Part shown: one piece after another, positions 23,335-35,118 of the stretch
Layout of the letters: each line of letters begins with the position of its first letter
Numbering within the stretch: position 1 is the first letter of the stretch
Assembly: GCA_028622995.1 (NCBI GenBank)
Contig: JAJQJQ010000002.1
Coordinates: forward strand, 7,316,001-7,380,000
Source: Panagrolaimus kolymaensis
Lineage: Eukaryota; Nematoda; Chromadorea; Rhabditida; Panagrolaimidae
DNA length: 64,000 nt
Reading direction: 5' to 3'
Program-made: the position numbers and the translations under genes
Notes under the pieces: generated by a model
What the model was told of the DNA's origin: nothing
What the model saw: only the letters and a program-made list of their open reading frames with translations
The model's database searches: none

Positions 23335-26300
23335 ACTATTTTTTTTGTTCGAATTTTCTTAAAACATTTCTCTAGCCCAACAACACTGTAAAGCATCGAG
23401 GTTTTTTATTTTCCCTTCATCAAATTTTTCATCCAAACTATGTTTTATTTGTTTTGGATTTTAAGTAAATTCATAAACTATTTTTTTTGTTCGAATTTTC
23501 TTAAAACATTTCTCTAGCCCAACAACACTGTAAAGCATCGAGGTTTTTTATTTTCCCTTCATCAAATTTTTCATCCAAACTATGTTTTATTTGTTTTGGA
23601 TTTTAAGTAAATTCATAAACTATTTTTTTTGTTCGAATTTTCTTAAAACATTTATCTAGCCCAACAACACTGTAAAGCATCGAGGTTTTTTATTTTCCCT
23701 TCATCAAATTTTTCATCCAAACTATGTTTTATTTGTTTTGGATTTTAAGTAAATTCATAAACTATTTTTTTTGTTCGAATTTTCTTAAAACATTTCTCTA
23801 GCCCAACAACACTGTAAAGCATCGAGGTTTTTTATTTTCCCTTCATCAAATTTTTCATCCAAACTATGTTTTATTTGTTTTGGATTTTAAGTAAATTCAT
23901 AAACTATTTTTTTTGTTCGAATTTTCTTAAAACATTTTTTCTAGCCCAACAACACTGTAAAGCATCGAGGTTTTTTATTTTCCCTTCATCAAATTTTTCA
24001 TCCAAACTATGGTTTATTTGTTTTGGATTTTAAGTAAATTCATAAACTATTTTTTTTGTTCGAATTTTCTTAAAACATTTCTCTAGCCCAACAACACTGT
24101 AAAGCATCGAGGTTTTTTATTTTCCCTTCATCAAATTTTTCATCCAAACTATGGTTTATTTGTTTTGGATTTTAAGTAAATTCATAAACTATTGTTTTGT
24201 TCGAATTTTCTTAAAACATTTATCTAGCCCAACAACACTGTAAAGCATCGAGGTTTTTTATTTTCCCTTCATCAAATTTTTCATCCAAACTATGTTTTAT
24301 TTGTTTTGGATTTTAAGTAAATTCATAAACTATTGTTTTGTTCGAATTTTTTTAAAACATTTATCTAGCCCAACAACACTGTAAAGCATCGAGGTTTTTT
24401 ATTTTCCCTTCATCAAATTTTTCATCCAAACTATGTTTTATTTGTTTTGGATTTTAAGTAAATTCATAAACTATTTTTTTTGTTCGAATTTTCTTAAAAC
24501 ATTTCTCTAGCCCAACAACACTGTAAAGCATCGAGGTTTTTTATTTTCCCTTCATCAAATTTTTCATCCAAACTATGGTTTATTTGTTTTGGATTTTAAG
24601 TAAATTCATAAACTATTTTTTTTGTTCGAATTTTCTTAAAACATTTCTCTAGCCCAACAACACTGTAAAGCATCGAGGTTTTTTATTTTCCCTTCATCAA
24701 ATTTTTCATCCAAACTATGGTTTATTTGTTTTGGATTTTAAGTAAATTCATAAACTATTTTTTTTGTTCGAATTTTCTTAAAACATTTATCTAGCCCAAC
24801 AACACTGTAAAGCATCGAGGTTTTTTATTTTCCCTTCATCAAATTTTTCATCCAAACTATGTTTTATTTGTTTTGGATTTTAAGTAAATTCATAAACTAT
24901 TTTTTTTGTTCGAATTTTCTTAAAACATTTCTCTAGCCCAACAACACTGTAAAGCATCGAGGTTTTTTATTTTCCCTTCATCAAATTTTTCATCCAAACT
25001 ATGGTTTATTTGTTTTGGATTTTAAGTAAATTCATAAACTATTGTTTTGTTCGAATTTTCTTAAAACATTTATCTAGCCCAACAACACTGTAAAGCATCG
25101 AGGTTTTTTATTTTCCCTTCATCAAATTTTTCATCCAAACTATGTTTTATTTGTTTTGGATTTTAAGTAAATTCATAAACTATTTTTTTTGTTCGAATTT
25201 TCTTAAAACATTTCTCTAGCCCAACAACACTGTAAAGCATCGAGGTTTTTTATTTTCCCTTCATCAAATTTTTCATCCAAACTATGGTTTATTTGTTTTG
25301 GATTTTAAGTAAATTCATAAACTATTTTTTTTGTTCGAATTTTCTTAAAACATTTCTCTAGCCCAACAACACTGTAAAGCATCGAGGTTTTTTATTTTCC
25401 CTTCATCAAATTTTTCATCCAAACTATGTTTTATTTGTTTTGGATTTTAAGTAAATTCATAAACTATTTTTTTTGTTCGAATTTTCTTAAAACATTTCTC
25501 TAGCCCAACAACACTGTAAAGCATCGAGGTTTTTTATTTTCCCTTCATCAAATTTTTCATCCAAACTATGGTTTATTTGTTTTGGATTTTAAGTAAATTC
25601 ATAAACTATTTTTTTTGTTCCAATTTTCTTAAAACATTTCTCTAGCCCAACAACACTGTAAAGCTTCGAGGTTTTTTATTTTCCCTTCATCAAATTTTTC
25701 ATCCAAACTATGTTTTATTTGTTTTGGATTTTAAGTAAATTCATAAACTATTTTTTTTGTACCAATTTTCTTAAAACATTTCTCTAGCCCAACAACACTG
25801 TAAAGCATCGAGGTTTTTTATTTTCCCTTCATCAAATTTTTCATCCAAACTATGTTTTATTTGTTTTGGATTTTAAGTAAATTCATAAACTATTTTTTTT
25901 GTTCGAATTTTCTTAAAACATTTCTCTAGCCCAACAACACTGTAAAGCATCGAGGTTTTTTATTTTCCCTTCATCAAATTTTTCATCCAAACTATGTTTT
26001 ATTTGTTTTGGATTTTAAGTAAATTCATAAACTATTTTTTTTGTTCGAATTTTCTTAAAACATTTCTCTAGCCCAACAACACTGTAAAGCATCAAGGTTT
26101 TTTATTTTCCCTTCATCAAATTTTTCATCCAAACTATGGTTTATTTGTTTTGGATTTTAAGTAAATTCATAAACTATTTTTTTTGTTCGAATTTTCTTAA
26201 AACATTTCTCTAGCCCAACAACACTGTAAAGCATCGAGGTTTTTTATTTTCCCTTCATCAAATTTTTCATCCAAACTATGGTTTATTTGTTTTGGATTTT

Positions 26301-27308
26301 AAGTAAATTCATAAACTATTTTTTTTGTTCGAATTTTCTTAAAACATTTCTCTAGCCCAAAAACACTGTAAAGCATCGAGGTTTTTTATTTTCCCTTCAT
26401 CAAATTTTTCATCCAAACTATGTTTTATTTGTTTTGGATTTTAAGTAAATTCATAAACTATTTTTTTTGTTCGAATTTTCTTAAAACATTTCTCTAGCCC
26501 AAAAACACTGTAAAGCATCGAGGTTTTTTATTTTCCCTTCATCAAATTTTTCATCCAAACTATGTTTTATTTGTTTTGGATTTTAAGTAAATTCATAAAC
26601 TATTTTTTTTGTTCGAATTTTCTTAAAACATTTCTCTAGCCCAACAACACTGTAAAGAATCGAGGTTTTTTATTTTCCCTTCATCAAATTTTTCATCCAA
26701 ACTATGGTTTATTTGTTTTGGATTTTAAGTAAATTCATAAACTATTTTTTTTGTTCGAATTTTCTTAAAACATTTCTCTAGCCCAACAACACTGTAAAGC
26801 ATCGAGGTTTTTTATTTTCCCTTCATCAAATTTTTCATCCAAACTATGTTTTATTTGTTTTGGATTTTAAGTAAATTCATAAACTATTTTTTTTGTTCGA
26901 ATTTTCTTAAAACATTTCTCTAGCCCAACAACACTGTAAAGCATCGAGGTTTTTTATTTTCCCTTCATCAAATTTTTCATCCAAACTATGTTTTATTTGT
27001 TTTGGATTTTAAGTAAATTCATAAACTATTTTTTTTGTTCGAATTTTCTTAAAACATTTCTCTAGCCCAACAACACTGTAAAGCATCGAGGTTTTTTATT
27101 TTCCCTTCATCAAATTTTTCATCCAAACTATGGTTTATTTGTTTTGGATTTTAAGTAAATTCATAAACTATTTTTTTTGTTCGAATTTTCTTAAAACATT
27201 TCTCTAGCCCAACAACACTGTAAAGCATCGAGGTTTTTTATTTTCCCTTCATCAAATTTTTCATCCAAACTATGGTTTATTTGTTTTGGATTTTAAGTAA
27301 ATTCATAA
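23335..27308 (+). repeat. Block I: return to block-F-like monomers; copy 2 of the dispersed duplication
   Basis: Monomers 164-191. Variants typical of block F reappear: G-tract/A36 monomers at 24188, 24329 and 25038, then 25605 ('gttccaatt', 'gcttcgagg'), 25747 ('gtaccaatt') and 26031 ('gcatcaagg'). The stretch 24507-25462 matches 15705-16660, and 25463-26172 matches 16945-17654 apart from the 'gtacc' change. Two adjacent monomers (26315, 26457) share 'cccaaaaacactg' (47A), a small local duplication. The 'taaagaatcg' variant recurs at 26599. Confidence 0.88.
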
Positions 27309-29722
27309 ACTATTTTTTTTGTTCGAATTTTCTTAAAACATTTCTCTAGCCCAACAACTCTGTAAAGCATCGAGGTTTTTTATTTTCCCTTCATCAAATT
27401 TTTCATCCAAACTATGTTTTATTTGTTTTGGATTTTAAGTAAATTCATAAACTATTTTTTTTGTTCGAATTTTCTTAAAACATTTCTCTAGCCCAACAAC
27501 ACTGTAAAGCATCGAGGTTTTTTATTTTCCCTTCATCAAATTTTTCATCCAAACTATGTTTTATTTGTTTTGGATTTTAAGTAAATTCATAAACTATTTT
27601 TTTTGTTCGAATTTTCTTAAAACATTTCTCTAGCCCAACAACACTGTAAAGCATCGAGGTTTTTTATTTTCCCTTCATCAAATTTTTCATCCAAACTATG
27701 GTTTATTTGTTTTGGATTTTAAGTAAATTCATAAACTATTTTTTTTGTTCGAATTTTCTTAAAACATTTCTCTAGCCCAACAACCCTGTAAAGCATCGAG
27801 GTTTTTTATTTTCCCTTCATCAAATTTTTCATCCAAACTATGGTTTATTTGTTTTGGATTTTAAGTAAATTCATAAACTATTTTTTTTGTTCGAATTTTC
27901 TTAAAACATTTCTCTAGCCCAACAACACTGTAAAGCATCGAGGTTTTTTATTTTCCCTTCATCAAATTTTTCATCCAAACTATGTTTTATTTGTTTTGGA
28001 TTTTAAGTAAATTCATAAACTATTTTTTTTGTTCGAATTTTCTTAAAACATTTCTCTAGCCCAACAACTCTGTAAAGCATCGAGGTTTTTTATTTTCCCT
28101 TCATCAATTTTTTCATCCAAACTATGGTTTATTTGTTTTGGATTTTAAGTAAATTCATAAACTATTTTTTTTGTTCGAATTTTCTTAAAACATTTCTCTA
28201 GCCCAACAACCCTGTAAAGCATCGAGGTTTTTTATTTTCCCTTCATCAAATTTTTCATCCAAACTATGGTTTATTTGTTTTGGATTTTAAGTAAATTCAT
28301 AAACTATTTTTTTTGTTCGAATTTTCTTAAAACATTTCTCTAGCCGAACAACCCTGTAAAGCATCGAGGTTTTTTATTTTCCCTTCATCAAATTTTTCAT
28401 CCAAACTATGTTTTATTTGTTTTGGATTTTAAGTAAATTCATAAACTATTTTTTTTGTTCGAATTTTCTTAAAACATTTCTCTAGCCCAACAACACTGTA
28501 AAGCATCGAGGTTTTTTATTTTCCCTTCATCAAATTTTTCATCCAAACTATGGTTTATTTGTTTTGGATTTTAAGTAAATTCATAAACTATTTTTTTTGT
28601 TCGAATTTTCTTAAAACATTTCTCTAGCCCAACAACACTGTAAAGCATCGAGGTTTTTTATTTTCCCTTCATCAAATTTTTCATCCAAACTATGGTTTAT
28701 TTGTTTTGGATTTTAAGTAAATTCATAAACTATTTTTTTTGTTCGAATTTTCTTAAAACATTTCTCTAGCCCAACAACACTGTAAAGCATCGAGGTTTTT
28801 TATTTTCCCTTCATCAAATTTTTCATCCAAACTATGGTTTATTTGTTTTGGATTTTAAGTAAATTCATAAACTATTTTTTTTGTTCGAATTTTCTTAAAA
28901 AATTTCTCTAGCCCAACAACTCTGTAAAGCATCGAGGTTTTTTATTTTCCCTTCATCAAATTTTTCATCCAAACTATGGTTTATTTGTTTTGGATTTTAA
29001 GTAAATTCATAAACTATTTTTTTTGTTCGAATTTTCTTAAAACATTTCTCTAGCCCAACAACTCTGTAAAGCATCGAGGTTTTTTATTTTCCCTTCATCA
29101 AATTTTTCATCCAAACTATGTTTTATTTGTTTTGGATTTTAAGTAAATTCATAAACTATTTTTTTTGTTCGAATTTTCTTAAAACATTTCTCTAGCCCAA
29201 CAACACTGTAAAGCATCGAGGTTTTTTATTTTCCCTTCATCAAATTTTTCATCCAAACTATGGTTTATTTGTTTTGGATTTTAAGTAAATTCATAAACTA
29301 TTTTTTTTGTTCGAATTTTCTTAAAACATTTCTCTAGCCCAACAACACTGTAAAGCATCGAGGTTTTTTATTTTCCCTTCATCAAATTTTTCATCCAAAC
29401 TATGGTTTATTTGTTTTGGATTTTAAGTAAATTCATAAACTATTTTTTTTGTTCGAATTTTCTTAAAACATTTCTCTAGCCCAACAACACTGTAAAGCAT
29501 CGAGGTTTTTTATTTTCCCTTCATCAAATTTTTCATCCAAACTATGGTTTATTTGTTTTGGATTTTAAGTAAATTCATAAACTATTTTTTTTGTTCGAAT
29601 TTTCTTAAAACATTTCTCTAGCCCAACAACACTGTAAAGCATCGAGGTTTTTTATTTTCCCTTCATCAAATTTTTCATCCAAACTATGGTTTATTTGTTT
29701 TGGATTTTAAGTAAATTCATAA
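27309..29722 (+). repeat. Block J: 51T and 51C ('aaccctg') monomers
   Basis: Monomers 192-208, all 142 bp. 'aactctg' monomers at 27309, 28019, 28871 and 29013 are interspersed with 'aaccctg' monomers at 27735, 28161 and 28303. The 28303 unit also has 'agccgaac' (44G), a combination seen again only at 37818. The 28871 unit carries 31A ('aaaaaattt'). The rest are ordinary C36 monomers, mostly 109G. I see no clean HOR longer than three monomers. Confidence 0.85.
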
Positions 29723-32700
29723 ACTATTTTTTTTGTTCGAATTTTCTTAAAACATTTCTCTAGCCCAACAACTCTGTAAATCATCGAGGTTTTTTATTTT
29801 CCCTTCATCAAATTTTTCATCCAAACTATGTTTTATTTGTTTTGGATTTTAAGTAAATTCATAAACTATTTTTTTTGTTCGAATTTTCTTAAAAAATTTC
29901 TCTAGCCCAACAACTCTGTAAAGCATCGAGGTTTTTTATTTTCCCTTCATCAAATTTTTCATCCAAACTATGGTTTATTTGTTTTGGATTTTAAGTAAAT
30001 TCATAAACTATTTTTTTTGTTCGAATTTTCTTAAAACATTTCTCTAGCCCAACAACACTGTAAAGCATCGAGGTTTTTTATTTTCCCTTCATCAAATTTT
30101 TCATCCAAACTATGGTTTATTTGTTTTGGATTTTAAGTAAATTCATAAACTATTTTTTTTGTTCGAATTTTCTTAAAACATTTCTCTAGCCCAACAACAC
30201 TGTAAAGCATCGAGGTTTTTTATTTTCCCTTCATCAAATTTTTCATCCAAACTATGGTTTATTTGTTTTGGATTTTAAGTAAATTCATAAACTATTTTTT
30301 TTGTTCGAATTTTCTTAAAACATTTCTCTAGCCCAACAACTCTGTAAATCATCGAGGTTTTTTATTTTCCCTTCATCAAATTTTTCATCCAAACTATGTT
30401 TTATTTGTTTTGGATTTTAAGTAAATTCATAAACTATTTTTTTTGTTCGAATTTTCTTAAAACATTTCTCTAGCCCAACAACACTGTAAAGCATCGAGGT
30501 TTTTTATTTTCCCTTCATCAAATTTTTCATCCAAACTATGGTTTATTTGTTTTGGATTTTAAGTAAATTCATAAACTATTTTTTTTGTTCGAATTTTCTT
30601 AAAACATTTCTCTAGCCCAACAACACTGTAAAGCATCGAGGTTTTTTATTTTCCCTTCATCAAATTTTTCATCCAAACTATGGTTTATTTGTTTTGGATT
30701 TTAAGTAAATTCATAAACTATTTTTTTTGTTCGAATTTTCTTAAAACATTTCTCTAGCCCAACAACTCTGTAAATCATCGAGGTTTTTTATTTTCCCTTC
30801 ATCAAATTTTTCATCCAAACTATGTTTTATTTGTTTTGGATTTTAAGTAAATTCATAAACTATTTTTTTTGTTCGAATTTTCTTAAAAAATTTCTCTAGC
30901 CCAACAACTCTGTAAAGCATCGAGGTTTTTTATTTTCCCTTCATCAAATTTTTCATCCAAACTATGGTTTATTTGTTTTGGATTTTAAGTAAATTCATAA
31001 ACTATTTTTTTTGTTCGAATTTTCTTAAAACATTTCTCTAGCCCAACAACACTGTAAAGCATCGAGGTTTTTTATTTTCCCTTCATCAAATTTTTCATCC
31101 AAACTATGGTTTATTTGTTTTGGATTTTAAGTAAATTCATAAACTATTTTTTTTGTTCGAATTTTCTTAAAACATTTCTCTAGCCCAACAACACTGTAAA
31201 GCATCGAGGTTTTTTATTTTCCCTTCATCAAATTTTTCATCCAAACTATGGTTTATTTGTTTTGGATTTTAAGTAAATTCATAAACTATTTTTTTTGTTC
31301 GAATTTTCTTAAAACATTTCTCTAGCCCAACAACTCTGTAAATCATCGAGGTTTTTTATTTTCCCTTCATCAAATTTTTCATCCAAACTATGTTTTATTT
31401 GTTTTGGATTTTAAGTAAATTCATAAACTATTTTTTTTGTTCGAATTTTCTTAAAACATTTCTCTAGCCCAACAACACTGTAAAGCATCGAGGTTTTTTA
31501 TTTTCCCTTCATCAAATTTTTCATCCAAACTATGGTTTATTTGTTTTGGATTTTAAGTAAATTCATAAACTATTTTTTTTGTTCGAATTTTCTTAAAACA
31601 TTTCTCTAGCCCAACAACACTGTAAAGCATCGAGGTTTTTTATTTTCCCTTCATCAAATTTTTCATCCAAACTATGGTTTATTTGTTTTGGATTTTAAGT
31701 AAATTCATAAACTATTTTTTTTGTTCGAATTTTCTTAAAACATTTCTCTAGCCCAACAACACTGTAAAGCATCGAGGTTTTTTATTTTCCCTTCATCAAA
31801 TTTTTCATCCAAACTATGGTTTATTTGTTTTGGATTTTAAGTAAATTCATAAACTATTTTTTTTGTTCGAATTTTCTTAAAACATTTCTCTAGCCCAACA
31901 ACTCTGTAAATCATCGAGGTTTTTTATTTTCCCTTCATCAAATTTTTCATCCAAACTATGTTTTATTTGTTTTGGATTTTAAGTAAATTCATAAACTATT
32001 TTTTTTGTTCGAATTTTCTTAAAAAATTTCTCTAGCCCAACAACTCTGTAAAGCATCGAGGTTTTTTATTTTCCCTTCATCAAATTTTTCATCCAAACTA
32101 TGGTTTATTTGTTTTGGATTTTAAGTAAATTCATAAACTATTTTTTTTGTTCGAATTTTCTTAAAACATTTCTCTAGCCCAACAACACTGTAAAGCATCG
32201 AGGTTTTTTATTTTCCCTTCATCAAATTTTTCATCCAAACTATGGTTTATTTGTTTTGGATTTTAAGTAAATTCATAAACTATTTTTTTTGTTCGAATTT
32301 TCTTAAAACATTTCTCTAGCCCAACAACACTGTAAAGCATCGAGGTTTTTTATTTTCCCTTCATCAAATTTTTCATCCAAACTATGGTTTATTTGTTTTG
32401 GATTTTAAGTAAATTCATAAACTATTTTTTTTGTTCGAATTTTCTTAAAACATTTCTCTAGCCCAACAACACTGTAAAGCATCGAGGTTTTTTATTTTCC
32501 CTTCATCAAATTTTTCATCCAAACTATGGTTTATTTGTTTTGGATTTTAAGTAAATTCATAAACTATTTTTTTTGTTCGAATTTTCTTAAAAAATTTCTC
32601 TAGCCCAACAACTCTGTAAAGCATCGAGGTTTTTTATTTTCCCTTCATCAAATTTTTCATCCAAACTATGTTTTATTTGTTTTGGATTTTAAGTAAATTC

Positions 32701-33130
32701 ATAAACTATTTTTTTTGTTCGAATTTTCTTAAAACATTTCTCTAGCCCAACAACACTGTAAAGCATCGAGGTTTTTTATTTTCCCTTCATCAAATTTTTC
32801 ATCCAAACTATGGTTTATTTGTTTTGGATTTTAAGTAAATTCATAAACTATTTTTTTTGTTCGAATTTTCTTAAAACATTTCTCTAGCCCAACAACTCTG
32901 TAAAGCATCGAGGTTTTTTATTTTCCCTTCATCAAATTTTTCATCCAAACTATGTTTTATTTGTTTTGGATTTTAAGTAAATTCATAAACTATTTTTTTT
33001 GTTCGAATTTTCTTAAAACATTTCTCTAGCCCAACAACACTGTAAAGCATCGAGGTTTTTTATTTTCCCTTCATCAAATTTTTCATCCAAACTATGGTTT
33101 ATTTGTTTTGGATTTTAAGTAAATTCATAA
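29723..33130 (+). repeat. Block K: 7-monomer HOR, 994 bp, about 2.4 copies
   Basis: The order is: 'tctgtaaatc' (51T with 59T), 31A with 51T, two C36/109G, 'tctgtaaatc', two C36/109G. It runs 29723-30716 and repeats 30717-31710. The 994-bp periodicity extends over about 29406-31760. After one extra C36/109G monomer (31711), a degraded third copy starts at 31853. Inside, 'taaatc' monomers are spaced 568, 426, 568 and 568 bp, so the unit is itself built from 4- and 3-monomer pieces. 'taaatc' with 51T is otherwise seen only near 19550, in block G. Confidence 0.9.
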
Positions 33131-35118
33131 ACTATTTTTTTTGTTCGAATTTTCTTAAAACATTTCTCTAGCCCAACAACACTGTAAAGCATAGATGTTT
33201 TTTATTTTCCCTTCATCAAATTTTTCATCCAAACTATGTTTTATTTGTTTTGGATTTTAAGTAAATTCATAAACTATTTTTTTTGTTCGAATTTTCTTAA
33301 AACATTTCTCTGGCCCAACAACTCTGTAAAGCATCGAGGTTTTTTATTTTCCCTTCATCAAATTTTTCATCCAAACTACGGTTTATTTGTTTTGGATTTT
33401 AAGTAAATTCATAAACTATTTTTTTTGTTCGAATTTTCTTAAAACATTTCTCTAGCCCAACAACTCTGTAAAGCATCGAGGTTTTTTATTTTCCCTTCAT
33501 CAAATTTTTCATCCAAACTATGTTTTATTTGTTTTGGATTTTAAGTAAATTCATAAACTATTTTTTTTGTTCGAATTTTCTTAAAACATTTCTCTAGCCC
33601 AACAACACTGTAAAGCATCGAGGTTTTTTATTTTCCCTTCATCAAATTTTTCATCCAAACTACGGTTTATTTGTTTTGGATTTTAAGTAAATTCATAAAC
33701 TATTTTTTTTGTTCGAATTTTCTTAAAACATTTCTCTAGCCCAACAACTCTGTAAAGCATCGAGGTTTTTTATTTTCCCTTCATCAAATTTTTCATCCAA
33801 ACTATGTTTTATTTGTTTTGGATTTTAAGTAAATTCATAAACTATTTTTTTTGTTCGAATTTTCTTAAAACATTTCTCTAGCCCAACAACACTGTAAAGC
33901 ATCGAGGTTTTTTATTTTCCCTTCATCAAATTTTTCATCCAAACTACGGTTTATTTGTTTTGGATTTTAAGTAAATTCATAAACTATTTTTTTTGTTCGA
34001 ATTTTCTTAAAACATTTCTCTAGCCCAACAACTCTGTAAAGCATCGAGGTTTTTTATTTTCCCTTCATCAAATTTTTCATCCAAACTATGTTTTATTTGT
34101 TTTGGATTTTAAGTAAATTCATAAACTATTTTTTTTGTTCGAATTTTCTTAAAACATTTCTCTAGCCCAACAACACTGTAAAGCATCGAGGTTTTTTATT
34201 TTCCCTTCATCAAATTTTTCATCCAAACTATGTTTTATTTGTTTTGGATTTTAAGTAAATTCATAAACTATTTTTTTTGTTCGAATTTTCTTAAAACATT
34301 TCTCTGGCCCAACAACTCTGTAAAGCATCGAGGTTTTTTATTTTCCCTTCATCAAATTTTTCATCCAAACTACGGTTTATTTGTTTTGGATTTTAAGTAA
34401 ATTCATAAACTATTTTTTTTGTTCGAATTTTCTTAAAACATTTCTCTAGCCCAACAACTCTGTAAAGCATCGAGGTTTTTTATTTTCCCTTCATCAAATT
34501 TTTCATCCAAACTATGTTTTATTTGTTTTGGATTTTAAGTAAATTCATAAACTATTTTTTTTGTTCGAATTTTCTTAAAACATTTCTCTAGCCCAACAAC
34601 ACTGTAAAGCATCGAGGTTTTTTATTTTCCCTTCATCAAATTTTTCATCCAAACTACGGTTTATTTGTTTTGGATTTTAAGTAAATTCATAAACTATTTT
34701 TTTTGTTCGAATTTTCTTAAAACATTTCTCTAGCCCAACAACTCTGTAAAGCATCGAGGTTTTTTATTTTCCCTTCATCAAATTTTTCATCCAAACTATG
34801 TTTTATTTGTTTTGGATTTTAAGTAAATTCATAAACTATTTTTTTTGTTCGAATTTTCTTAAAACATTTCTCTAGCCCAACAACACTGTAAAGCATCGAG
34901 GTTTTTTATTTTCCCTTCATCAAATTTTTCATCCAAACTATGTTTTATTTGTTTTGGATTTTAAGTAAATTCATAAACTATTTTTTTTGTTCGAATTTTC
35001 TTAAAACATTTATCTAGCCCAACAACTCTGTAAAGCATCGAGGTTTTTTATTTTCCCTTCATCAAATTTTTCATCCAAACTATGGTTTATTTGTTTTGGA
35101 TTTTAAGTAAATTCATAA
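33131..35118 (+). repeat. Block L: 7-mer and 5-mer HOR of alternating 'ctacgg' monomers
   Basis: A unit opening with 'ctctggccc' (40G), 51T and 'ctacgg' starts at 33273 and 34267, 994 bp apart. Between them a dimer of [51T, gtttta] and [51A, ctacgg] (284 bp) occurs twice in the first unit and once in the second, so the units are 7 and 5 monomers. The block opens with a 'gcatagatg' monomer (33131) related to the block H marker, but with 'cccttc' instead of 'cctttc'. It closes with an A36/51T monomer at 34977. Confidence 0.9.
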
